NCBI GenBank assembly: GCA_028869615.1
Contig: JAGWRQ010000023.1
Location: 1 to 16,824 of the forward strand
Length of the DNA: 16,824 nucleotides
Direction: 5' to 3'
Source: Candidatus Methylomirabilota bacterium
GTDB taxonomy: Bacteria > Methylomirabilota > Methylomirabilia > Methylomirabilales > Methylomirabilaceae
The stretch's first letter is position 1; every line of letters starts with the position of its first letter. A program made the translations under genes and the position numbers. The notes beneath the pieces are model-generated. The model saw only the letters and a program-made list of their open reading frames with translations. It was not told the DNA's origin and ran no database searches. Shown in pieces: positions 1 through 7,369 of this stretch.

Positions 1-97
1 ACCGTTCCCTCGCCAGATAAATCCGATCGATGTGACGTTGCCCGGCTCGAAGCGCCTCCAGCACAGCATGAGGTCCGACGAGTATCTGCTCCGTCAT
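1..97 (-). CDS. rlmB: 23S rRNA 2'-O-methyltransferase RlmB/TrmH family, N-terminal fragment (runs off the left edge)
   Basis: Only the first 32 codons are in the window. The translation begins MTEQILVGPHAVLEALRAG and continues into a segment reading RIYLARER. This matches the substrate-binding domain at the N-terminus of SpoU-class rRNA methyltransferases, whose signature is a G-x-H-A-V-x-E-A-L stretch followed by an I-x-x-A-x-x-R stretch. The full enzyme would methylate a ribose in 23S rRNA using SAM; the knotted catalytic domain lies outside the window. The ATG overlaps the cysS stop codon in an ATGA arrangement, so translation is probably coupled. In Bacillus rlmB also follows cysS closely, which supports the call. 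It could be another TrmH-like paralogue, since only the N-terminus is visible. Confidence 0.8.
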   Translation of the reverse strand, partial: MTEQILVGPHAVLEALRAGQRHIDRIYLARER

Positions 98-1668
98 GGC
101 CTCTGTGTCTTCACGTGGGCGGCCTTCATGTGCCAGCGAATCCCATCGCCGGTATCGTCCACGACTACTCCGAGATCGGCTAACCAGGCACGAATGGCGT
201 CGGCGGTCGCCCAGTCCTTCTTGTCACGGCACTGAGCGCGATACTTCACGATGATCCTGATCTTGTCTTCTGGTAACGGTCGTCCGGACGCAGCCGTTGA
301 CTCGATAGCATCACGAGCTTCAAGATACTCCTTCTGCAACACCTCTGTTGTCCAGCCAACAGGACTGCTACGAGTGAAGCTGACCCACTTGCCCCTTACC
401 GCAACACCCTCGAACAAGCCGCCCAACACCGATCCCAACCTACGCAATGTCTTCCCCGCTAGGCCCAAGGCGTTAACGAGCGATTGCTCCGGTACATCAT
501 CAGCCTCTCTCAGGGCAATATTAATATCTCTGGCCAGGTTAAATAATGCGGCCAGCGCGCGCGGCGTATTCAAATCATCATCCATCGCATCCGTGAACTC
601 TTTCTCCGCCTCGTGAATCTGGTACAAAAGAGGCGGTGGATCAATGGGTGAATCGTCAGCCTTTGGGCTTCCGGTATCCGGGAAACGCTGCACCTCATCC
701 AGCACATTGCGGAATCGATCTTCGGCAGCCCCGGCACTGATCAGCGCGTCCTCCGAGAAATCTACAGGTGCCCGGTAGTGGGTTCCGAGCAGGAACAGCT
801 TAAATGCACAAGGGCTAATGCGTCCGAGAAGCTCCCGAACCGTCAGGATATTGCCGAGTGACTTCGACATCTTTTCGGCGCGGATATTGACGAATCCATT
901 ATGGATCCAGTAACGAGCGAACGGCTTGCCGGTAGCGCACTCCGACTGCGCAATCTCATTCTCGTGATGGGGAAAGATCAGATCGGCCCCCCCGCCGTGG
1001 ATGTCGAAGGTCTCACCGAGGTATTTCATCGACATGGCTGAGCATTCGATGTGCCAGCCTGGCCTGCCCGGGCCCCATGGGCTCTCCCACGCCGGCTCGC
1101 CCGGCCGCGATGCCTTCCACAAAGCAAAATCGAGGGGGTCTCGCTTCCGCGGATCCACCTCAACCCTCGCCCCTACCCGCAACTCGTCGAGACCTCGATG
1201 AGAAAGCTTTCCGTAGTCAGGCGAGCGCCTGACCTCGAAATAGACATCGCCATCGACGGCATACGCAACCCCCTTCACCATCAAGGCATGAATCAGTTCG
1301 ATCATCTCCCGGATATGCTGCGTAGCCCGAGGCTCCTCCGTCGGCGTTCTGAGCCCTAGAGCTCCCATATCCTGGCGATAGGCCTCGATCTGCTCCTCGA
1401 CCAATGATTCGCGCGACTGTCCCAGCTCCGCAGCCCGTTGAATAATCTTATCGTCCACGTCCGTATAATTACGAACGTAGCGGACCTTATACCCCTGGAA
1501 CTCCAGGTAGCGCCAGATGACGTCGAAGGTCAGAGCAGCGCGCGCGTGACCGATGTGGGCGCGATCGTAGACGGTCGGTCCGCAGGCGTACATTCGGACC
1601 TCGCCGGGCACCAACGGTTCAAACGCCTCTTTTTTTTGACGTAGGGTATTGTAGATGGCCAGCGCCAT
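94..1668 (-). CDS. cysS: Cysteinyl-tRNA synthetase
   Basis: Charges tRNA-Cys with cysteine in the cytoplasm (class I synthetase, 524 aa). The HIGH-type motif HIGH is at residues 38-41 and KMSKS at 266-270. The zinc ligands expected for CysRS are present: C29, C209, H234 and E238 (in the segment HHENE). The C-terminus carries the usual KDWATAD anticodon-recognition segment near residue 485. The protein is about 55-60 residues longer than the typical length of about 465. Most of the excess is in the linker at about 419-470, before the final helical domain, plus a short basic tail. The ATG at 1668 is 17 nt downstream of the ispF stop with only a weak GGGATAG-type ribosome site. A run of eight A residues encodes lysines near codon 12. 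The gene overlaps rlmB by 4 nt. Confidence 0.97.
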   Translation of the reverse strand: MALAIYNTLRQKKEAFEPLVPGEVRMYACGPTVYDRAHIGHARAALTFDVIWRYLEFQGYKVRYVRNYTDVDDKIIQRAAELGQSRESLVEEQIEAYRQDMGALGLRTPTEEPRATQHIREMIELIHALMVKGVAYAVDGDVYFEVRRSPDYGKLSHRGLDELRVGARVEVDPRKRDPLDFALWKASRPGEPAWESPWGPGRPGWHIECSAMSMKYLGETFDIHGGGADLIFPHHENEIAQSECATGKPFARYWIHNGFVNIRAEKMSKSLGNILTVRELLGRISPCAFKLFLLGTHYRAPVDFSEDALISAGAAEDRFRNVLDEVQRFPDTGSPKADDSPIDPPPLLYQIHEAEKEFTDAMDDDLNTPRALAALFNLARDINIALREADDVPEQSLVNALGLAGKTLRRLGSVLGGLFEGVAVRGKWVSFTRSSPVGWTTEVLQKEYLEARDAIESTAASGRPLPEDKIRIIVKYRAQCRDKKDWATADAIRAWLADLGVVVDDTGDGIRWHMKAAHVKTQRP

Positions 1669-1685
1669 ACGACTATCCCGTCATC

Positions 1686-2171
1686 CTACGGCGTCATCTG
1701 ATGGCGCTGCAGCGATGCAATGGCGAGACAGGCAATGCCCTGTCCTGCGCCGAGCGCGCCAACCCGATTCGCGGTCGTCGCCTTAACGCTCACCCCCTCG
1801 ATCGGAGTCCCGATGCTTTCTGCGAGGTTAGCCCGCATCTGCGAAATATACGACGCAAGCTTTGGGGCTTCTGCGATGATAGTCGCGTCGATGTGACTCA
1901 CCAGGTAGCCAAGAGCCTGCACGCGTTGGCAGGCCTTCTTGAGGAGCAGGAGACTCGACACATCCTTATATTGCGGATCGTCCGTCCCGAAGCAGGAACC
2001 GATATCGCCGGCGCACGCTGCGCCGAGTATGGCATCGATCACCGCATGAGCCAAGGCATCCGCATCCGAGTGGCCTTCAAGGCCTTTCTCAAACGGGATC
2101 TCCACCCCGCCCAGGACAAGGCGCCGACCGGGCACGAATGGGTGCGTATCGAATCCGATGCCGACTGTCAT
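1686..2171 (-). CDS. ispF: 2-C-methyl-D-erythritol 2,4-cyclodiphosphate synthase
   Basis: MEP-pathway enzyme that cyclises CDP-methylerythritol 2-phosphate to methylerythritol cyclodiphosphate with release of CMP; works as a trimer. At 161 aa it is the family length. The N-terminal GIGFDTHPF segment supplies the zinc ligands D8 and H10, and H42 lies in the GHSDADALAHAV segment. The C-terminal block keeps K130-A-T-T133 but then reads A-N-R-V-G-A-L-G-A-G-Q-G, where E. coli IspF has T-E-K-L-G-F-T-G-R-G-E-G. The positions of E135, R142 and E144 are therefore N, A and Q. The start codon overlaps the ispD stop (ATGA), so ispD and ispF are translationally coupled but not fused. Identity is secure; the significance of the C-terminal substitutions is not. 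Confidence 0.96.
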   Translation of the reverse strand: MTVGIGFDTHPFVPGRRLVLGGVEIPFEKGLEGHSDADALAHAVIDAILGAACAGDIGSCFGTDDPQYKDVSSLLLLKKACQRVQALGYLVSHIDATIIAEAPKLASYISQMRANLAESIGTPIEGVSVKATTANRVGALGAGQGIACLAIASLQRHQMTP

Positions 2172-2860
2172 TGGACCGTCCGTCGCTTGAGGATCAGGTC
2201 GGCGATGGGCAGATCTTCTTCACTCGTAATTTTGAGGTTCTCATAACTCCCTCTCACAACCTTGACCATCCCCCCTATTCGCTCCACAAGCGCGGCATCG
2301 TCGGTGGCAATGATCCCGTGCTCCCGAACCGCCCGGTGCGCCTGCATCAGAAGTGCATAACGGAAGACCTGAGGGGTCTGGATCGACCAGAGCTGTCCCC
2401 TCTGCAACGTCTCTACCACTAAGCCGTCGGTGTCTACCCGCTTGATGGTATCGATGATAGGTACGGCCGCGACTGCCGCACCTACTTCTTTAGCAGCTTC
2501 TACGGTAGCCAGCACAACCTGACGCGAAACGAAAGGGCGAACGCCGTCGTGGATCAACACGAGATCCGTTTCCGCCTTCGCCCTCTGCAGCCCGTTATAG
2601 ACTGAATCTTGCCGTGTCTGTCCCCCTGGGATCACCTCCGTCTCCAGATTAACCCTGGCCAGCTTCAGCGCCTCTCGGCCTCTTGGCTCTTCTCCGGGAG
2701 GAACCACAACGATGATGGCGGCAAGCGCATCGGATGCCGCAAGCGCCCGCAACGTGTGGCTGAGTATCGGAAGACCGTTCAGCGCAATAAACTGTTTCTT
2801 AACCGCTCCTCCGAATCGAATCCCCGCCCCCGCTGCGGGAACAATGGCAGTCACATGCAT
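2168..2860 (-). CDS. ispD: 2-C-methyl-D-erythritol 4-phosphate cytidylyltransferase
   Basis: Makes CDP-methylerythritol from MEP and CTP, the step before IspE and IspF. The 230-aa protein shows the nucleotidyltransferase loop PAAGAGIRFGG at residues 8-18 with R15, then KKQ at 21-23, where most homologues have PKQ. Further motifs are HDGVRPFV at 104-111, DTIK at 137-140, RGQLWSIQTPQVF near 154-166, TDDAALVE and the C-terminal K-I-T-S-E-E-D segment. The gene begins 12 nt after the PIN-TRAM gene. No Shine-Dalgarno is visible before ATG 2860, so initiation probably depends on coupling; a GTG two codons downstream is an alternative start. It overlaps ispF by 4 nt. Confidence 0.96.
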   Translation of the reverse strand: MHVTAIVPAAGAGIRFGGAVKKQFIALNGLPILSHTLRALAASDALAAIIVVVPPGEEPRGREALKLARVNLETEVIPGGQTRQDSVYNGLQRAKAETDLVLIHDGVRPFVSRQVVLATVEAAKEVGAAVAAVPIIDTIKRVDTDGLVVETLQRGQLWSIQTPQVFRYALLMQAHRAVREHGIIATDDAALVERIGGMVKVVRGSYENLKITSEEDLPIADLILKRRTVQ

Positions 2861-2872
2861 AGGGATTGGGAG

Positions 2873-3895
2873 TTACGCGGCCTCAGCCTCTTCCTTCAGA
2901 CGTGAGAAGATCATGCGCCCGGCTGTCGTCGGCAACACCGTGGTGACGCGCACATCAACGGTCTGGCCGATATATCGACGGCCGCTATCGACCACCACCA
3001 TCGTGCCATCATCAAGGTAGGCAATGCCTTGGTTGTACTCCTTACCTTCTTTAAGGACGTAGACCTGCATTTCCTCACCGGGAAGAACAACAGATCTCAG
3101 CGCATTGGTTAACTCGTTGATATTCAACACCCCGATCCCGTGTAGGCCTGCCACCTTATTCAGGTTGAAATCGTTTGTTACAACCTTGGCATTAAGGGCC
3201 TTGGCCAGCGCCACCAATTTCGCATCCACCTCACGGATATCCGGGAAGTCCATATCGCTGATCTCGACATGCGCATCGACCTTCTTCTGTATTTTCTGCA
3301 GAATATCCAATCCTCGACGACCACGGTTTCGTTTCAATGGATCCGATGAATCGGCGACCTGCTGTAACTCCCGTAAGACAAACTGAGGAATGACAAGCGT
3401 CCCCTCGACAAACCCCGTCTCACAGATGTCAGCAATACGGCCATCAATGATCACCGAGGTATCAAGGATCTTGCAACTCTTGCCCCGAGGCTTTTCCCTG
3501 AACGCCCGAACCAGGTTCGACATGTTGAACCCTGGACTCTTCTCGATCGCAATCGCAGCCCCCAGGTACGCCGCTCCGATGGTGACAATGATCCGCATAG
3601 TCATAGCGATGTAATTAGGAATGAAGTTCAGAAAGCCGGAAATAGCGTTAAAGAAGAGTTCGGCCAAACCAAGACCCAAGACGAACCCGATGATTCCACT
3701 GACGATCACTTGTAAAGAGGCCTGATGAAACTTGCGCTGGAGGACCATCACAATCACGCCGCAGGAGGCCCCCAGCAGCAGGCCGGCCAAACTCAGCAGC
3801 CATTGGTAAGGACCTGCGCCGTTCTGAAAGGCCAGATAGAATCCGATGGCCGCCCCTCCAACAATCATCGGGAGACCAACGCGATAGCTGTTCAA
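2873..3895 (-). CDS. Membrane-anchored PIN domain and TRAM domain protein (YacL-like putative RNase)
   Basis: About 340 aa. Four hydrophobic segments fill residues 5-25, 31-52, 60-85 and 92-118. A cytoplasmic PIN nuclease domain follows (about 140-265) with the acidic residues expected at its active site: D145 in LDTS, E176 in LREL, D224 in VDAKL and D242 in TNDF. A TRAM domain (about 270-335) ends the protein. The layout matches B. subtilis YacL, also found between radA and ispD; its substrate is not firmly known to me. The start is chosen at TTG 3895. A full anti-Shine-Dalgarno match, AGGAGGTGAT, occupies 3909-3900, so the upstream in-frame GTG at 3904 lies inside the ribosome site, whereas TTG 3895 has an 8-nt spacing. 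If GTG is used, three residues are added. Confidence 0.9.
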   Translation of the reverse strand: MNSYRVGLPMIVGGAAIGFYLAFQNGAGPYQWLLSLAGLLLGASCGVIVMVLQRKFHQASLQVIVSGIIGFVLGLGLAELFFNAISGFLNFIPNYIAMTMRIIVTIGAAYLGAAIAIEKSPGFNMSNLVRAFREKPRGKSCKILDTSVIIDGRIADICETGFVEGTLVIPQFVLRELQQVADSSDPLKRNRGRRGLDILQKIQKKVDAHVEISDMDFPDIREVDAKLVALAKALNAKVVTNDFNLNKVAGLHGIGVLNINELTNALRSVVLPGEEMQVYVLKEGKEYNQGIAYLDDGTMVVVDSGRRYIGQTVDVRVTTVLPTTAGRMIFSRLKEEAEAA

Positions 3896-3899
3896 ATCG

Positions 3900-3909
3900 A
3901 TCACCTCCT
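3900..3909 (-). promoter_or_regulatory. Perfect Shine-Dalgarno for the PIN-TRAM gene
   Basis: AGGAGGTGAT on the minus strand is fully complementary to the 16S rRNA 3' end. Its GGAGG core sits 8 nt before TTG 3895 and overlaps GTG 3904, so it argues for the TTG start. Confidence 0.65.
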
Positions 3910-3921
3910 CTCATACGCTTC

Positions 3922-3943
3922 GATGACCTCACACATGGTCATC
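3922..3943 (-). other. Inverted repeat between carD and the PIN-TRAM gene
   Basis: A perfect 7-bp inverted repeat (GATGACC and GGTCATC) with an 8-nt loop fills most of the short gap and overlaps the carD stop codon. There is no T-run after it in the direction of transcription, so it is not a standard intrinsic terminator. It could act as an mRNA end or processing structure, or be chance. Confidence 0.35.
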
Positions 3944-4427
3944 ATCTGTGATTACCCACCGCCTGTTCAACGAGCGCGCTTGCTCCCTCCTGGTCAATCC
4001 CGGAGGCATGCGAAATCTCGCTGACAATCAACCTCCGGACATTCTCCAGCATCGTCTTCTCGCCGAACGACAGGCTCCGCTCCTTCTGGAGCAGAACCAA
4101 CTTTCGCAGGACCAGAGCAACCTCAAAGGGCGATCCCGTTCTGATCCGCTCCAAGTTATCCTTAAACCTTCGATTCCAATTCGAACTGATTTCCAGGTCA
4201 TTCTTCCTTAAAATGGCAAGAATTCTTGGGATTTCTGACGGTTCAATGACCTCTCGAAGCCCAACCCGTTTCGCGTTCTTTGTAGGAACCAGAATAGTCA
4301 TGCCGTTGCCGATGATGCGAACCACATAGAAAGGCTCCAGCCCACCTGCAACCTCTTTTTTTTCGATGGCTTCAATCCACCCGACCCCGTGGGTGGGGTA
4401 CACGACTTTTGTCCCTGTGCGGTACAT
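3942..4427 (-). CDS. carD: CarD/CdnL family RNA polymerase-binding transcription regulator
   Basis: At 161 aa it matches stand-alone CarD/CdnL proteins, which bind the RNA polymerase beta subunit with an N-terminal Tudor-like domain and stabilise open complexes through a C-terminal helical domain that contacts the upstream edge of the -10 region. Visible here are the N-terminal GTKVVYPTHGVG signature (residues 5-16), the beta-rich domain to about 60, a helical domain from about 63, and W84 in the NWNRR segment, which corresponds to the DNA-contacting tryptophan of mycobacterial CarD. The gene sits between radA and the YacL-like gene, where Bacillus has disA. It has no Shine-Dalgarno. A near-consensus promoter inside the end of radA would start the transcript within about 6 nt of the ATG. 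An A8 run encodes lysines at residues 23-24. Confidence 0.93.
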   Translation of the reverse strand: MYRTGTKVVYPTHGVGWIEAIEKKEVAGGLEPFYVVRIIGNGMTILVPTKNAKRVGLREVIEPSEIPRILAILRKNDLEISSNWNRRFKDNLERIRTGSPFEVALVLRKLVLLQKERSLSFGEKTMLENVRRLIVSEISHASGIDQEGASALVEQAVGNHR

Positions 4428-4439
4428 TATTAATTATAA

Positions 4440-4468
4440 ATTCTAGCAGGGATTCTCTGGTTAGTCAA
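4440..4468 (-). promoter_or_regulatory. Near-consensus sigma-70 promoter for carD, embedded in the end of radA
   Basis: On the minus strand, TTGACT (4468-4463) is separated by exactly 17 nt from TAGAAT (4445-4440). An extended -10 TG lies at 4448-4447. The -35 overlaps the last radA codons and its TAA stop. A second hexamer, TATAAT, at 4438-4433 sits five bases before the carD ATG. Initiation from either box gives a leader of about 0-6 nt with no ribosome binding site. The hexamers, spacing and extended element are read directly; use in vivo is inferred. Confidence 0.65.
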
Positions 4469-5855
4469 ACGATTCTGTCGCCTGCCGTGTCTCCAGCCTC
4501 TCCGTCAACTCCTCCAGTGTGCGTAGCCCACTGACCCGTAAAGAGGAAAAGTCAGGCCGGCTCAGACCCAGGTTGTGCCGGGGCATCAGGCAATGGGACA
4601 ACCCCAGTCGGGCGGCCTCCTCGAGCCGTCGTTCGGCCATCGGCACGGCCCGCACCTCACCTGCCAGACCGATCTCGCCGAACACGCAAAGCCCAGGATC
4701 GAGCGGAAGGTTCCTGGCGCTTGAGAGGACTGCCGCGGCGATGCCCAGATCGGCAGCGGTCTCTCCCACCCTGACACCCCCCACAACGTTGACGTAGACA
4801 TCGCACGCACTGAGCGACAGGCCGAGACGCTTTTCCAGCACAGCCAACAGCAGGACGCCTCGATTGCTGTCCACTCCATTGAACACGCGTCTGGAGATCG
4901 GGGCGCTCGGCGCCGCCACCAACGCCTGCAGTTCCACAAGCAATGGCCGGCTCCCCTCCAGGGTCGGAATCACAACCGAGCCAGGCGCCCCGGATGGACG
5001 CTGCGAGAGAAACACCTCCGACGGATTTGCGAGCTCTTGCAGTCCGGACGCCGTCATTTCGAGCACACCGACCTCGGGAGTGGGACCGAAACGATTCTTC
5101 ACGGCTCGCAGCAGACGATGAATCTGATGCCCCTCCCCTTCCATGAACACGACGGCATCGACCAGGTGCTCCATCGCCTTCGGGCCCGCGATGGCCCCTT
5201 CCTTCGTGATATGGCCGATGACAACAGTACTGATCCCCTTCTCCTTCGCGCACGCCATCAGCCGAACGGCCGCTTCACGAACCTGGCTGAAACTGCCCGG
5301 GGGGGACTCCAGTTCTTCCGAGACAATAGTCTGGATAGAATCGATCACCAGGATGGTTGGTCGTATCTGGTCGGTCTGTTCCAGAATCACCTGGAGGGAG
5401 GTCTCGGCAAGGAGCAGGAGACGATCGGAGAGTGGGCCCAACCTGTTCGCCCTGGATCGAGTCTGCTGCAGCGATTCCTCTCCAGAGACGTACAGGACTA
5501 CCCCCTCCCTCTGCGCAATCTGCATTGACGCCTGAAGGAGCAGGGTCGACTTGCCGATCCCCGGATCACCGCTCAAAAGCACGAACGAGCCAGGAACAAT
5601 CCCATCCCCCAGCACCCGATCCAACTCCGTCAGACCGGTGCTCACCCGGCGGAGCGTCCTAATATCTACGGCGGTGATCGGTGTCGCAAGGGGTCGAGCC
5701 GAGGACGCCATGTCACTACGGCCGGGGTGCCGCCCGCTCGTGGCGCGCTCCTCCAGCAGGCTTGCCCACTCCCCACAATCCGGGCAGCGGCCCATCCAGC
5801 GAGCGGTCTGATAACCGCAGCTCTGACAGAGGTAATGGCTCTGACTTTTGGCCAT
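4461..5855 (-). CDS. radA: DNA recombination/repair protein RadA (Sms)
   Basis: RecA-like branch-migration ATPase that processes recombination intermediates; 464 aa, normal length. An N-terminal zinc finger has C10, C13, C24 and C27. Walker A is GDPGIGKST at 96-104, Walker B ends at D172 in the ILVIDS segment, and the RadA-specific KNRFG motif is at 253-257. The C-terminal third is the Lon-protease-like domain typical of the family. ATG 5855 follows a GAGAGGAG ribosome site. The gene lies about 100 nt after dnaB, separated by an unusual 7-bp repeat array, and its last codons double as the carD -35 element. Confidence 0.97.
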   Translation of the reverse strand: MAKSQSHYLCQSCGYQTARWMGRCPDCGEWASLLEERATSGRHPGRSDMASSARPLATPITAVDIRTLRRVSTGLTELDRVLGDGIVPGSFVLLSGDPGIGKSTLLLQASMQIAQREGVVLYVSGEESLQQTRSRANRLGPLSDRLLLLAETSLQVILEQTDQIRPTILVIDSIQTIVSEELESPPGSFSQVREAAVRLMACAKEKGISTVVIGHITKEGAIAGPKAMEHLVDAVVFMEGEGHQIHRLLRAVKNRFGPTPEVGVLEMTASGLQELANPSEVFLSQRPSGAPGSVVIPTLEGSRPLLVELQALVAAPSAPISRRVFNGVDSNRGVLLLAVLEKRLGLSLSACDVYVNVVGGVRVGETAADLGIAAAVLSSARNLPLDPGLCVFGEIGLAGEVRAVPMAERRLEEAARLGLSHCLMPRHNLGLSRPDFSSLRVSGLRTLEELTERLETRQATESFD

Positions 5856-5891
5856 CGCTCCTCTCTACCCGCGGTGGCACGCTGAAAACCG

Positions 5892-5947
5892 TTCGACGTT
5901 CAAGGTTCAAAGTTCAACATTGCACGTTGAACGTCAGACATTGAACC
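5892..5947. repeat. Array of eight diverged 7-bp tandem repeats with internal inverted symmetry (dnaB-radA gap)
   Basis: On the plus strand the stretch divides into eight contiguous heptamers starting at 5892, 5899, 5906, 5913, 5920, 5927, 5934 and 5941. Their consensus is TTSRACN (S = C/G, R = A/G). The first four are mostly TTCAANN and the later ones mostly TTGAACN; the seventh is the most degraded. Because TTCAAC and GTTGAA are reverse complements, the array also folds. GTTCAAC (5912-5918) pairs with GTTGAAC (5926-5932) around a 7-nt loop, and GACGTTCAA (5895-5903) is the exact inverse of TTGAACGTC (5927-5935). The flanks 5885-5891 and 5948-5954 break the period. It resembles short heptameric intergenic repeats known from cyanobacteria in form only. 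No promoter or T-tract is evident here. Confidence 0.75.
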
Positions 5948-5955
5948 GGGACCCG

Positions 5956-7350
5956 TCACATCTCTTCCGCTTCACCCGGCTCCTGATGGACGAGGTCGAG
6001 TGAGCCGAACTTCACATACTCTCTGAGGAAGGCCATTTCCACGGTCCCGGTCGGGCCGTTCCGTTGCTTGGCAATAATGATTTCGGTCTTGGTGTCCCGC
6101 TCCGGGTCCGGGGCTCCAGCCTTTCTGGCCTGATAGTAGCCTGGCCGGTAGAGGAACATCACGACATCCGAGTCCTGCTCAATGGCGCCGGATTCCCGGA
6201 GGTCCGACAGCTGCGGGCGCTCCCGCTCCTCGGTTCGCCGCGCAAGCTGCGACAGCGCGACCACCGGGACCTTCAACTCCTTAGCCATCGCCTTGAGCGC
6301 CCGGCAGATATCCGAGACCTCCTGCTGGCGATTCTCGGACCGCGAACGACCTGAGATAAGCTGGAGGTAGTCGATCACCACCATCCCGATGTTCTGCTCG
6401 GCTTTCAGCCGTCGCGCCTTCGCCCGCAGTTCGATGACAGAAAGGGCGGCCGAGTCATCAATGAAGATGGGCGCCTCCGAGAGATGACCTGCCGCGTTGG
6501 TCAGCTTCGGCCAATCGCTCTCACGCAGCCACCCTGTTCTGATCCGGTTGGAGTCGACCTCGGCCTCGGAGGAGAGCAGTCGCTGAACCACCTGTTCCTT
6601 CGACATCTCCAGGCTGAAGATGCCGATCGGTATCCGCTCCTCAATGGCGGCGTTTCTCGCGATATTGAGGGCAAAGCTCGTCTTGCCCATCGAGGGGCGG
6701 CCGGCGATGATGATCAGCTCCGACGGCTGAAGGCCGGCGGTTTTCATGTCGAGATCTTCAAACCCTGTGGGCACCCCGGTGACCTGCGTCTTGCGGTCAT
6801 ACAGTTTCTCCACCTGCTCAAAGGCGTCCTTCAAGATCGACTTCAACGGGAGGAAGGCGCGCCGTACCCGATCCTCGGACAACTCGAAGATCTGCTGCTC
6901 GGCCTGTTCAAGCACCTGGTCCGCTTCCTCCTGGTCGGCGAAGCCGAGCCCAACGATATCGGTGGCTACGGCGATCAACTGGCGCAGCAGCGCCTTGTCT
7001 CGAACGATCCGCGCATGGTAGGCGACGTTCGCTCCCGTGGGCACGGCATCCACCAGTGAGGCGAGGAACGCCGAAGAGCCCACCTCGTCGAGTTCTCCGC
7101 GACGGCGAAGCTCATTGGTAATCGTGATGAGATCAACCGGCTCGCCCCGCCCGAACAGTCCGGTGGCTGCGGCGAAGATCTTACGATGCGCGTCCCGGTA
7201 GAACTGCTCCGGCCGCAGCAGCTCAAGACACTTCATAAAGGCCTCGTTGCTCTGCAGGACCGCCCCGAGGACCGACATCTCGGCCTCCAGGTTCTGCGGC
7301 GGAACCCGCTCTGTAGCCGTCTCGCGTCGATCCAGGGTCGCCTCACGCAT
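5956..7350 (-). CDS. dnaB: Replicative DNA helicase
   Basis: Hexameric 5'-3' helicase of the replication fork. From ATG 7350 the protein has 464 aa, the usual size. The N-terminal DnaB domain begins with a PPQNLEAE-type segment (about residues 17-24) followed by SVLGAVL. The RecA-like ATPase carries Walker A GRPSMGKT at 217-224, and the DYLQLI and Q-x-S-D-L-R-E-S-G motifs follow. No intein is present. The open frame extends upstream into rplI, but ATG 7350 is favoured: the family N-terminus starts there, and GTGGGG lies 9 nt before it. It follows rplI by 19 nt, as in many rpsF-ssb-rpsR-rplI-dnaB operons. Confidence 0.96.
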   Translation of the reverse strand: MREATLDRRETATERVPPQNLEAEMSVLGAVLQSNEAFMKCLELLRPEQFYRDAHRKIFAAATGLFGRGEPVDLITITNELRRRGELDEVGSSAFLASLVDAVPTGANVAYHARIVRDKALLRQLIAVATDIVGLGFADQEEADQVLEQAEQQIFELSEDRVRRAFLPLKSILKDAFEQVEKLYDRKTQVTGVPTGFEDLDMKTAGLQPSELIIIAGRPSMGKTSFALNIARNAAIEERIPIGIFSLEMSKEQVVQRLLSSEAEVDSNRIRTGWLRESDWPKLTNAAGHLSEAPIFIDDSAALSVIELRAKARRLKAEQNIGMVVIDYLQLISGRSRSENRQQEVSDICRALKAMAKELKVPVVALSQLARRTEERERPQLSDLRESGAIEQDSDVVMFLYRPGYYQARKAGAPDPERDTKTEIIIAKQRNGPTGTVEMAFLREYVKFGSLDLVHQEPGEAEEM

Positions 7351-7369
7351 AATTCGTTGCCCCACCGAC

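Noticed and set aside
3901..3936. Eleven-codon ORF between carD and the PIN-TRAM gene
   Set aside because: It has no ribosome site before its ATG, and its stop is placed only by the AGGAGGTGA of the next gene. Unlike the prs uORF there is no support for translation.
4356..4363. A8 runs in carD and near the start of cysS as possible phase-variation tracts
   Set aside because: Both encode lysine codons in intact essential-type genes and are short. Ordinary AAA-AAA codon pairs explain them.
4657..5253. Second-frame minus-strand open frame of 198 codons inside radA
   Set aside because: Wholly inside radA, glycine/arginine-rich and without family features; a frame shadow.
5948..5955. Intrinsic terminator after dnaB
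   Set aside because: The short GGGACCC palindrome has no room for a loop and no T-run follows on the minus strand.
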